Below, piece by piece: positions 56,942-64,000 of a stretch of 64,000 nt of DNA; within the stretch, counting starts at the first letter, position 1; every line of letters starts with the position of its first letter. The notes beneath the pieces are model-generated. The model did no database searches. It was not told the DNA's origin and saw nothing but the letters and a program-made list of their open reading frames with translations. Made by a program: the position numbers and the translations under genes. The stretch is from Acidimicrobiaceae bacterium (GTDB taxonomy: Bacteria; Actinomycetota; Acidimicrobiia; Acidimicrobiales; Aldehydirespiratoraceae): the NCBI GenBank assembly GCA_016845585.1, contig JAERSO010000026.1, positions 62,001 through 126,000 of the forward strand. Reading direction: 5' to 3'.

Positions 56942-58404
56942 TGACCGTGGAGGAGGTGCCCGTGAACGAGATCCGATCGAACCTCGACGAGCGTCTCGCG
57001 GACATCGAAGAGAGCCTCCGCGCGATGATGGAGCTCGTATCGGATCGGGTTGCCGAGGTCACCTCGGCGATGCTCGAGGGCGACGTGGCGGTGGCCGACC
57101 AACTCGTCGTCGCCGATGACGACGTCGACATCTTGTCGCTGCGAGTCGAGGAGGGATGCATCGACACGCTCATCCGCGAGCAGCCCGTGGCCTCGGACCT
57201 TCGATTCGTCGTCGCCGCCATGCACGTCAACATGGACGTCGAGCGGAGCGGCGATCTCGTCAGCAACATTGCCAAGGCAGTCGGCCGTCTGCAGGGCGCC
57301 CACCCCGACGACCATGTCCGCGACCTAGTTGTTCGCATGTCCTCTCAGGCTCAGCTGCTGATGCGGCGTGCCGCCGAAGCATTCCGCACCCGCGACTCCG
57401 AGCTCGCCGAATCGATCGACGAACTCGACGACGTGCTCGACGATCTTCACTATCGCTACATCCAGCACGTGATCTCCGATGCGCGACGCGGCGACCTCGA
57501 CCCGCAGCAGTCGCTGCAGTTGGCCCTGGTCGGCCGCTTCTACGAACGGATCGGCGATCACGCCGAGAACGTCGGCGAGCGAGTCCGCTACATCGTCGAC
57601 GGATGGCTGCCCGAGGCCCAGGCGGCGGAGCGGGCCCGGGAACGGGCACTCGACCCCGAGCCTCGCCCCACACGCGGTCTCGCCGTGATCGACTCGATCG
57701 CCGAGTCGCGGCGCATCGATGCGATCCGTCGCGACTTCGTCGCCAATGTGTCGCACGAGCTGAAGACCCCGGTGGGCGCGATCTCCCTCCTCGCGGAGAC
57801 GTTGGAAGGCGAGACCGACCCCAACGACCGTGAGCGACTCACCAGGATGCTGAGTCGGGAAGCGACCCGCGTCGGAGACATCATCGACGACCTCCTCGAG
57901 TTGACTCGCCTAGAGGAGACCGACACGTCGGCGGATCGCCTCGACATCGACGAGGTGGTACAGCTCGCGGTCGAAAAGGTTCGCTCGTTCGCCGATGCCC
58001 ACCGGGTCGAGATCGCTGCCGTCGGTCTTCCGAGCGGGCTCGAGGTCAGCGGCGATCGACGTCAGCTCGTTCGCGCCTTGCAGAACCTGCTCGACAACGC
58101 CGTTCGGTATTCCGACGCCGATCAGCGGATCACGGTGACGGTCGAACAGATCGAGGATGGCGTGGCGGTCTCCGTCCGAGACGATGGCGTCGGCATTCCC
58201 CGAGCGGAGCTGGAGCGGGTGTTCGAACGGTTCTACCGAGTCGATCGCGCCCGGAGCCGCGAATCCGGTGGCACCGGACTGGGGCTCGCCATCGTCCGCC
58301 ACGTGACCCAGAACCATGGTGGTCGGGTGCTGGTCGAGTCGAAGCCTGGCGCGGGATCGAACTTCTCCATGCATCTTCCGCTGGCACCGTTGGCGGGCCA
58401 GTGA
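56941..58404 (+). CDS. PhoU-histidine kinase fusion (cytoplasmic PhoR-like)
   Basis: A single 487-residue protein. Residues 10-220 are a complete PhoU: both three-helix bundles are present, with the metal motifs ERSGDLVSNIAK (101) and ERIGDHAENVGE (202). Residues 255-325 form a HisKA dimerisation domain with the phospho-His in FVANVSHELKTPVGA (His272). Residues 365-485 form the HATPase, with the N box NLLDNAVRY (386), the G1 box DDGVGIP and the G2 box GGTGLGLAIVRH. There is no transmembrane, PAS or HAMP segment. Canonical PhoU and PhoR are separate proteins, PhoR being membrane-bound. The ATG at 56941 overlaps pstB; a GTG at 56962 follows a perfect GGAGGAGGT and may be the true start. It is coupled to phoB downstream. 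Confidence 0.93.
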   Translation: MTVEEVPVNEIRSNLDERLADIEESLRAMMELVSDRVAEVTSAMLEGDVAVADQLVVADDDVDILSLRVEEGCIDTLIREQPVASDLRFVVAAMHVNMDVERSGDLVSNIAKAVGRLQGAHPDDHVRDLVVRMSSQAQLLMRRAAEAFRTRDSELAESIDELDDVLDDLHYRYIQHVISDARRGDLDPQQSLQLALVGRFYERIGDHAENVGERVRYIVDGWLPEAQAAERARERALDPEPRPTRGLAVIDSIAESRRIDAIRRDFVANVSHELKTPVGAISLLAETLEGETDPNDRERLTRMLSREATRVGDIIDDLLELTRLEETDTSADRLDIDEVVQLAVEKVRSFADAHRVEIAAVGLPSGLEVSGDRRQLVRALQNLLDNAVRYSDADQRITVTVEQIEDGVAVSVRDDGVGIPRAELERVFERFYRVDRARSRESGGTGLGLAIVRHVTQNHGGRVLVESKPGAGSNFSMHLPLAPLAGQ

Positions 58405-59099
58405 CCCAGGGCGTGAGCGTCCTGGTCGTCGATGACGAGCCGGCGTTTCGAGAGGGCTTGCGTCAGGCGCTCAAACAAGAAGGTTTCGTCGTGCACCTCG
58501 CCGCGGACGGTGAGGAGGCACTGGAGGTGTGGCGGGCCTATCACCCGGACCTGATCCTGCTCGACGTGATGCTGCCACGACTGTCCGGTATCGACGTCTG
58601 TCGTGAGATACGTGCCGTTGACGAGACGCCGGTGATCATGGTGTCGGCGCGCAATGAGGAGATCGATGCAGTCGTGGCGCTGGAGGTCGGCGCCGACGAC
58701 TACGTGACCAAGCCGTACCGCGTGCGCGAGCTCATCGCCCGCATGCGTACGGTCCTCCGGCGCAGCGCGGCGAGTGCATCGCCGGAGCTCCCGCCAGGCA
58801 TGCTCGAGGTGGGTGGTCTGGTTCTCGAACGTGAACGGCACGAGGTTCGGCTGGCCGGTGAACTCGTGCAGCTCCCACTCAAGGAGTTCGAGGTCCTCGC
58901 CCTCCTGATGGAGAACGCCGGCCTGGTCGTCACCCGCCAGACCCTGATCGACCGGGTGTGGGGCTACGACTATGTGGGCGACACCAAGACGCTCGATGTC
59001 CACATCAAGCGTCTTCGCTCCAAGGTGGAGGACACCCCCGAGACCCCAGAACGCATCGTCACCATCCGCGGCCTCGGCTACAAACTCACCGCCCACTAA
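58401..59099 (+). CDS. OmpR-family response regulator (PhoB/RegX3-like)
   Basis: A 232-residue regulator. The receiver has VLVVDDEPAFREGL, the phosphoacceptor Asp in LILLDVMLPRLSG, and the Lys in DDYVTKPYRVRELIARMR. The C-terminal winged helix has LKEFEVLALLMENAGLVVTR and VDVHIKRLRSKVED-type LDVHIKRLRSKVEDTPETP. The GTG at 58401 overlaps the kinase stop, making it the obvious cognate partner of the PhoU-kinase fusion. It should bind the GTTCACC direct repeats upstream of pstS1 and pstS2, closing an autoregulatory loop; RegX3 of mycobacteria is the closest analogue I know. Confidence 0.93.
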   Translation: MTQGVSVLVVDDEPAFREGLRQALKQEGFVVHLAADGEEALEVWRAYHPDLILLDVMLPRLSGIDVCREIRAVDETPVIMVSARNEEIDAVVALEVGADDYVTKPYRVRELIARMRTVLRRSAASASPELPPGMLEVGGLVLERERHEVRLAGELVQLPLKEFEVLALLMENAGLVVTRQTLIDRVWGYDYVGDTKTLDVHIKRLRSKVEDTPETPERIVTIRGLGYKLTAH

Positions 59100-59100
59100 C

Positions 59101-59127
59101 TGCAACATTCGTCAGACGAGTGTTGCA
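59101..59127. terminator. 27-bp palindrome after phoB-like gene
   Basis: TGCAACATTCGTC (59101-59113), one central base and GACGAGTGTTGCA (59115-59127) form an inverted repeat with one T-G mismatch, starting 1 bp after the stop codon. There is no U tract, so it is either a weak terminator for the pst operon or an operator for the helicase gene, whose -10 (TAGGGT, 59151-59156) lies 24 bp further on. Confidence 0.5.
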
Positions 59128-59162
59128 TCTCGGGTGTCACAGCGGCTCGCTAGGGTGACCCG

Positions 59163-61382
59163 GTGCCCGAATCGCCGCTCCTCGATGGCCTGAATCCCGC
59201 CCAGTACGACGCTGTCATCCACGAGGGCGGGCCGCTGCTGGTCGTGGCCGGCGCCGGGTCGGGCAAGACGAGAGTTCTCACCCACCGCATCGCCCATCTG
59301 ATCGACCAGGGTCTCTCGCCGTTCGAGATCCTCGCCATCACCTTCACCAACAAGGCGGCGGGGGAGATGAAGCATCGAGTCGGTGGCTTGGTCGGTCTCG
59401 TTGCGGAGAAGATGTGGGTCTCCACCTTCCACTCGGCGTGCGTGCGGATTCTTCGCCGCGACGTCGAACGGCTCGGGTTCCCCGGCCGGTTCTCGATCTA
59501 CGACCAGGCCGACGCCGTCCGCCTCGCCGGATACGTCATCCGCGACCTCAACTTCGATCCGAAGCGCTTCCCTCCTCGGTCCATCCACGCCGCGATCTCT
59601 GCGGCCAAGAACGAGAACGTCGGCCCCGAGCAGTTCGCTGCCGAGGCCGAGCAGATCTTCCAACGCAAAATCGCCGAGGTCTACGCCGAATACCAGCGCC
59701 GCCTGCTCAGCGCGGGGGCCATGGACTTCGACGATCTCCTGATGCGTACGTCGGAGCTGTTCCGCACCCAGCCCGATGTGCTCGACCATTGGCGGCGCCG
59801 GTTCGGCCACGTCCTCGTCGACGAGTACCAGGACACCAACCCGGTCCAGAACGATCTCGTCCTCATGCTCGGTGAGGAGCACCGCCAGGTCACGGTGGTC
59901 GGCGACTCGGATCAGAGCGTGTACTCCTTCCGCGGCGCTGACATCCGCAACATCCTCGAGTTCGAGGAGGCGTTCCCGGATGCCTCGGTGATCGTGCTGG
60001 AGCAGAACTATCGATCCAGCCAGTCGATCCTCGACGCCGCGAACTCCGTGATCGCCAAGAACGTCGGCCGCAAGCCGAAAGACCTGTGGACCGATCAGGG
60101 GCCGGGCGAGAAGATCGTCCGCTATCACGCCGATGACGAGTCCGACGAGGCCCAGTTCGTCGCGAACGAGTTGGCGAAGCTCCACGATCACGACCACATG
60201 CGGTGGGGCGAGATGGCGGTCTTCTATCGCACGAACTCGATGTCGCGGGTCATCGAGGAGTTCCTCGTACGGGTCGGCATCCCGTACAAGGTCGTCGGTG
60301 GCACTCGGTTCTACGACCGCCGCGAGGTCAAGGACGCGGTGGCCTACCTCCGGGCGATCATCAATCCGACCGACGAGGTCAGCGTCAAGCGGGTGCTGAA
60401 CACCCCGAAGCGTGGTGTCGGCGATTCATCGGTCGGCAAGCTCGATGCGTGGGCGTCTGCCAACGGCGAGACCTTCGACCAGGCGTTGATCCGGTTCGAC
60501 GAAGCCGGCGTGAGTGGGCGGGCCGCCACCGGCATCGAGAAGTTCCTCGTGCTCACCACCGAGATCCGCAAGCTGGACGCCGGCCCGGCCACCATCATCG
60601 AGGAGGCGCTCGACCGCTCCGGCTACCTCGAGGAGCTGCAGACGGAACGCTCGGTGGAGGCCGAGGGGAGGCTGGAGAACCTGAGCGAACTCGTCGGCAT
60701 GGCGCGGGAGTACGAGACGGTCGATGAGTTCCTCGAGCAGATCTCGCTGGTGTCCGACACCGACGACATCGACGAGGAGGAGTCGACGGTCACGTTGATG
60801 ACGCTGCACTCGGCCAAGGGCCTGGAGTTCCCAGTGGTCTTCCTCGTGGGCATGGAGGACGGCGTCTTCCCCCACATCCGCGCCCTCGGTGAGCCGACGG
60901 AGCTCGAAGAGGAGCGCCGGCTCGCCTACGTGGGCATCACGCGGGCCATGCAGAAGCTGCATCTGACGAGCGCGTGGAGCCGGATGATGCACGGCACCAC
61001 TCAGTACAACCCGCCGAGCCGATTCCTCGACGAGATCCCGAGCGAGCTGATCGATGAGACCGGCGGCTCCCGGATGCTGCGGAGCCGCCGGGATCGAGGG
61101 AGCCGCGACGGTGGAGGGCGCACGTTCGGTGGCGGAGGCCGCGCCAGCGAGAACCGGGATCACATGGTCGAGCAGGCGCTCGCCGCGGCGAACCGGCCGA
61201 GCCCGTCGGGAGCCGAGGCCATGGGCCTGCGGGTCGGCGACGACGTCCGCCACAGTCAGTGGGGCGAGGGCATCATCGTCGACATCGACGGCGCCGGTGA
61301 CAAGGCCGAAGCATCGGTGCACTTCCCGAGCGTGGGTGAAAAGCGCCTCCTGCTCAGCTGGGCTCCGCTCGAGAAGATCTGA
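59163..61382 (+). CDS. pcrA: ATP-dependent DNA helicase PcrA/UvrD
   Basis: Superfamily 1A 3'-5' helicase for DNA repair and replication-conflict resolution, 739 residues. Motif I VVAGAGSGKTRVLTHRIAHL, Ia AITFTNKAAGEM, II VDEYQDTNPVQ, III VVGDSDQSVYSFRGAD, IV VLEQNYRSSQSILDAAN, V VTLMTLHSAKGLEFPVVFLV and VI EERRLAYVGITRA are all present. The C-terminus has the PcrA-type tudor-like end VGDDVRHSQWGEGIIVDIDG. The GTG at 59163 is 6 nt after TAGGGT, so a leaderless start is likely. It stands alone after the phosphate operon. Confidence 0.96.
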   Translation: MPESPLLDGLNPAQYDAVIHEGGPLLVVAGAGSGKTRVLTHRIAHLIDQGLSPFEILAITFTNKAAGEMKHRVGGLVGLVAEKMWVSTFHSACVRILRRDVERLGFPGRFSIYDQADAVRLAGYVIRDLNFDPKRFPPRSIHAAISAAKNENVGPEQFAAEAEQIFQRKIAEVYAEYQRRLLSAGAMDFDDLLMRTSELFRTQPDVLDHWRRRFGHVLVDEYQDTNPVQNDLVLMLGEEHRQVTVVGDSDQSVYSFRGADIRNILEFEEAFPDASVIVLEQNYRSSQSILDAANSVIAKNVGRKPKDLWTDQGPGEKIVRYHADDESDEAQFVANELAKLHDHDHMRWGEMAVFYRTNSMSRVIEEFLVRVGIPYKVVGGTRFYDRREVKDAVAYLRAIINPTDEVSVKRVLNTPKRGVGDSSVGKLDAWASANGETFDQALIRFDEAGVSGRAATGIEKFLVLTTEIRKLDAGPATIIEEALDRSGYLEELQTERSVEAEGRLENLSELVGMAREYETVDEFLEQISLVSDTDDIDEEESTVTLMTLHSAKGLEFPVVFLVGMEDGVFPHIRALGEPTELEEERRLAYVGITRAMQKLHLTSAWSRMMHGTTQYNPPSRFLDEIPSELIDETGGSRMLRSRRDRGSRDGGGRTFGGGGRASENRDHMVEQALAAANRPSPSGAEAMGLRVGDDVRHSQWGEGIIVDIDGAGDKAEASVHFPSVGEKRLLLSWAPLEKI

Positions 61383-61462
61383 TCGCCGCCCCCTGTTCGG
61401 TTGATTTCGGGCGGTTTCGGCCGACGACAGCGAGTGATGGTGAAGACTCGCGCGCACCGCTG

Positions 61463-61968
61463 ATGGGCTCGATCCCAGATCTCCGGAGCGACGGGTCCAT
61501 GGGTCGTCGCGCATTCGTGCGCCGCACCGCCACGGCGGGCGCAGCGGTGTGGGTCGCGCCGAGCATTCTGACCTCGGATCGGATCGCCGCGGCCACCGGC
61601 TCGTGCACGGGTGGTGTCAGCGTCTGTGAGTTCGCGACCGGACTCGACGGCTGGACGATCGACAATAGCCGGGGACCTCGTCGCAGACGCTCTATTCGGC
61701 GGCGTCGATCGGCAACACGGTGGGATTCGAGACCGAGGTCCACCACATCCCGACGAGTTTCAACGACCAGGTCGTGCGCTTCCAGTTCGACTTCGACACC
61801 CGTGACGGGCTCTACAACCAGCACGAGGGCGTCTACATCGGGCGCTTTGAGGTCACGGCGTGTCCGCCCGTGGTCTCGGCCGCGCCCGCACTGGCCTCCT
61901 TCCGTTCGGTCGCGGTGAACGAGGAGATCGATATCGACATGCAGGAGTCTCCGCCGGGGTGGCGGTGA
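61463..61968 (+). pseudogene. Frameshifted Tat-exported protein
   Basis: The N-terminus reads SMGRRAFVRRTATAGAAVWV, a twin-arginine signal, followed by APSILTSDRIAAATGSC and CEFATGLDGWTIDNS. From about 61666 that frame becomes Arg/Ser-rich noise, while the frame one base away reads PGTSSQTLYSAASIGNTVGF, then DQVVRFQFDFDTRDGLYNQH and EGVYIGRFEVTACPP. One indel near 61660-61680 therefore separates the two halves of a secreted protein of about 165 residues with a lectin-like beta-rich body. It may be a real pseudogene or a sequencing error. No family is recognised. The gap before it (61383-61462) shows nothing else. Confidence 0.7.
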
Positions 61969-61989
61969 ACCCCGGCGCCGGCGTCCCGC

Positions 61990-63231
61990 TCACCAGCTGC
62001 AGGGCAGGTGCTTCACCCCATTGATGAAGTTCGACCGCAACCGATCCGGCTCACCTGATGCATGGATGTCGGGCAGCTGGGTCAGCAGCTCCTTGTAGAG
62101 CACATTGATCTGGCGACGGGCGAGATGAGCTCCGAGACAGAAGTGCGGTCCCGGGCCACCGAAACCGATGTGATCCTTGTTGTCGCGGGTGATGTCGAAG
62201 GCATAGGGATCGACGAAGACGTCGTGGTCGCGATTGCCCGACCCGTAGAACAAGACGACCTTGTCGCCCTCGGTGAACTCCTTGTCGCCGAGTCGGACTC
62301 CACCCTGGGTGACCGTGCGGCGGAAATGGATGACCGGACTCGCGAGCCGGATGATTTCCTCCACGGCACCCGGCATGTGACCATCGAGGTCACCCTGCAG
62401 TTTCGCCTTCTGGCCGGGGTTCTCGGTCAGGTAGGTGAGACCCCAGGAGATCGAGTTGCGAGTGGTCTCGTTGCCGGCCGCGCACAGCAGGACGAAGAAG
62501 CTTTGCAGCTCCGATCGAGTGAGCTTGTCGCCATCGATTTCGGCGTTGACGAGGGCGTGTGTCAGATCGTCGGCGTCGCCGCCGTCGGCGCGGTCGGCGA
62601 CCTCGTCCATCAGAGCCGCGAGGGCGGCTCCGGCTTCCAGGAACGCCTCGAGAGGGTTCGCGTCCTCGGGGATGAACTCGGGGTCGCCCTGGCTCAGAAT
62701 GATGTTCGTCATGTCGAACACGAACTCGTGCTGGCTCTCGGGGATGCCCATCATGTCGCAGATGATCTTGACGGGCAGCCACGCCGCGCAGGCAGTCACG
62801 AAGTCGCAGCCGGGACCCTGATCTCGGAGACGTTCGACGATGGCTTTCGCCGCTACTTCGACGTCCTCCATGTTGCGCTGAAGCATCCGGGGCGTGAAGC
62901 CCGCCGACACGAGGCCTCGGAGCCGGGCATGACGTGGATCATCGAGGGCGATCATCGAGCCGAAGAACTCGTTGAACTCGGTCGGAAGGTCGGGAATGTT
63001 CACACCGTTGCCGGATTTGAACAGCTCCGGACGCCGACTCGCCTCGATGATGTCGGCGTGTCGGGTGATCGCGTAGTAGCCGGGGCCGGAAGGAAGGAAC
63101 TCGGTCTCGGCCTCGGCGAAGAAGCGGATGGGATCCTCTCGCCGAAGCGTCTCGAACGCGTCGTCACGGACGCTCATCGGGAGGGTCCAGAATCCCTCGA
63201 TGTCGGACAGGTCGATCTCGTCGAGCTTCAT
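61990..63231 (-). CDS. Cytochrome P450
   Basis: Soluble bacterial P450 monooxygenase of 413 residues. The I-helix oxygen-activation motif is LLCAAGNETTRNSISWG, the K-helix ExxR lies in GAVEEIIRLASPVIHFRR, and the heme loop is FGGPGPHFCLGAHLARRQ with the Cys ligand. It resembles the CYP125/CYP142/CYP123 range of actinobacterial P450s that act on steroids or lipids, but the substrate cannot be assigned. TAGTCT lies 6 nt before the ATG at 63231, again the leaderless pattern. No ferredoxin or reductase gene is adjacent. Confidence 0.93.
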   Translation of the reverse strand: MKLDEIDLSDIEGFWTLPMSVRDDAFETLRREDPIRFFAEAETEFLPSGPGYYAITRHADIIEASRRPELFKSGNGVNIPDLPTEFNEFFGSMIALDDPRHARLRGLVSAGFTPRMLQRNMEDVEVAAKAIVERLRDQGPGCDFVTACAAWLPVKIICDMMGIPESQHEFVFDMTNIILSQGDPEFIPEDANPLEAFLEAGAALAALMDEVADRADGGDADDLTHALVNAEIDGDKLTRSELQSFFVLLCAAGNETTRNSISWGLTYLTENPGQKAKLQGDLDGHMPGAVEEIIRLASPVIHFRRTVTQGGVRLGDKEFTEGDKVVLFYGSGNRDHDVFVDPYAFDITRDNKDHIGFGGPGPHFCLGAHLARRQINVLYKELLTQLPDIHASGEPDRLRSNFINGVKHLPCSW

Positions 63232-63312
63232 TCGGTGAGACTAGGGCACATGGTGCGGAGGTCGAAAAGCGTCCGGGCCACCCCGGTGGCAGCGACCGTC
63301 GGGAGGCGTCGG

Positions 63313-64000
63313 TCAGCTGAGACGAATACGAAGGCGCTTGTTGCCCTTGCCCTTCGATTCGGTCTTGACGACCTCGAACCGACCGACCTCGCCGGTGCGG
63401 CCGACATGGGTGCCACCGTCGGCCTGCTTGTCGAGCCCGACGATGTCCACGACCCGTATCTCGGTGACCGACTCGGGGATCAGGTTGACCTTGGTGCGAA
63501 TGAGATCATCGTCGACAAGCGCGACCTCCCGAGGCAGAAACGACACCTCGATGGGTCGATCGGCGGCGATTTCCGCGTTCACCAGATCGGTGACCCGATC
63601 GGCGAACCCTTCGGGTAGAGGGTCGAACTCGAAGTCCATGCGGGCCGAGAGCGGCTCCATGTTGCCACCGGTCACCGGCGTGCCCCACTCGTTCCAGATG
63701 ACGCCACACAGGATGTGCAGCACGGTGTGGGTGCGCATCAACTGATGTCGGCGCTCCCAGTCGACGGTACCCGTGACCTCGGTACCAACAGGTGGCGCCT
63801 CCCCGTCGATCGTGTGGAACACGACCGGGCCCCTGCCGGAAACGGCGGTTACCGCCGCGCTTTCGCCATCCCACATGATCGTGCCGGTGTCATGGGGTTG
63901 ACCACCACCGGTCGGATAGAAGCATGTGGCGTCGAGACCGATGGCACCGTCCTCGTTGGTCTCGATGACGGTGGCGGTGAAGTCGCGTTGCTCGGTGTCG
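63313..64000 (-). CDS. Alanyl-tRNA editing protein AlaX (5' end outside window)
   Basis: Trans-editing hydrolase for mischarged Ser- or Gly-tRNA(Ala). The frame stays open to the window edge: upstream of the first internal Met it reads CFYPTGGGQPHDTG, the N-terminal AlaX/AlaRS-editing motif, so the true start lies beyond 64000. Zinc-site histidines are in MRTHTVLHIL, and the second site reads KQADGGTHVGRTGEVG, with Asp where AlaRS has Cys. It is about 228 residues so far, a medium AlaX-M type. The C-terminus ends KGKGNKRLRIRLS. It is transcribed in the same direction as the P450, 81 bp upstream of it. Confidence 0.88.
   Translation of the reverse strand, partial: DTEQRDFTATVIETNEDGAIGLDATCFYPTGGGQPHDTGTIMWDGESAAVTAVSGRGPVVFHTIDGEAPPVGTEVTGTVDWERRHQLMRTHTVLHILCGVIWNEWGTPVTGGNMEPLSARMDFEFDPLPEGFADRVTDLVNAEIAADRPIEVSFLPREVALVDDDLIRTKVNLIPESVTEIRVVDIVGLDKQADGGTHVGRTGEVGRFEVVKTESKGKGNKRLRIRLS

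Noticed and set aside
62062-63618. A 518-residue open frame on the plus strand over the P450 and AlaX genes
   Set aside because: Both minus-strand genes have complete catalytic motifs; the plus frame has none.

Overview
The window is about 65% GC, with strongly GC3-biased coding and the gene orders of Actinomycetota: tuf-rpsJ, a long ribosomal protein run through secY-adk-infA-rpmJ-rpoA-rplQ, truA, rplM-rpsI-glmM, a GuaB3-type IMPDH relative, a DevR-like regulator and CIRCE-controlled groESL. I read it as a chromosomal segment of a deep-branching actinobacterium, most likely class Acidimicrobiia. That placement is inferred from gene content, not from a computed phylogeny. I see no tRNA, rRNA, CRISPR array, prophage or insertion sequence.

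Layout. 1-3107: 3' part of fusA, tuf and rpsJ, closed by a strong terminator. 3268-7749: a non-ribosomal block (SLH-like secreted protein, fabH, DevR-like regulator, AI-2E family permease, NUDIX) that separates rpsJ from the rest of the S10 cluster. 7774-22698: the S10/spc/alpha ribosomal cluster from rplC to rplQ, with its own promoter and a structured leader, plus an internal promoter before infA. 22726-25816: a truncated PPDK-like protein and truA. 26195-31918: rplM, rpsI, glmM and a giant 1144-residue GlmS-like protein. 31947-39480: two tightly overlapping runs, acpS-nnr-alr-QTMAN-like glycosyltransferase and P1 peptidase-tsaE-tsaB-rimI-tsaD (t6A synthesis). 39516-41710: groES-groEL with a perfect CIRCE and a terminator. 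41729-49320: a small membrane protein, a gene broken by an in-frame amber codon, an MFS permease, a small conserved protein, a NUDIX CoA-diphosphatase-like protein, a GuaB3-like protein without its catalytic loop, guaA and a degenerate DinB/MDMPI protein. 49334-59127: the phosphate region. 59163-64000: pcrA/uvrD helicase, a frameshifted Tat-exported protein, a cytochrome P450 and a partial AlaX editing protein.

The phosphate region is the most interesting part. Two PstS genes and a divergent Na+/phosphate symporter gene carry matching pho-box promoters. The run pstS2-pstC-pstA-pstB-[PhoU::histidine kinase]-phoB is joined by start/stop overlaps throughout. Its PstC has an extra N-terminal RDD-like membrane domain. 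Its PhoU is fused directly to a PhoR-type HisKA/HATPase core with no transmembrane or PAS segment, so the whole chain from phosphate transporter to response regulator appears as one compact operon under its own pho boxes.

Other themes. At least a dozen first-in-unit genes have a TANNNT -10 hexamer only 5-10 nt before the start codon, which suggests widespread leaderless transcription. L4, L22 and S3 carry acidic C-terminal extensions, and that of L22 ends in a separate small domain. A 47-bp palindromic element occurs twice, 20 kb apart and just after genes. Two genes are disrupted and one VOC gene survives only as an antisense remnant.
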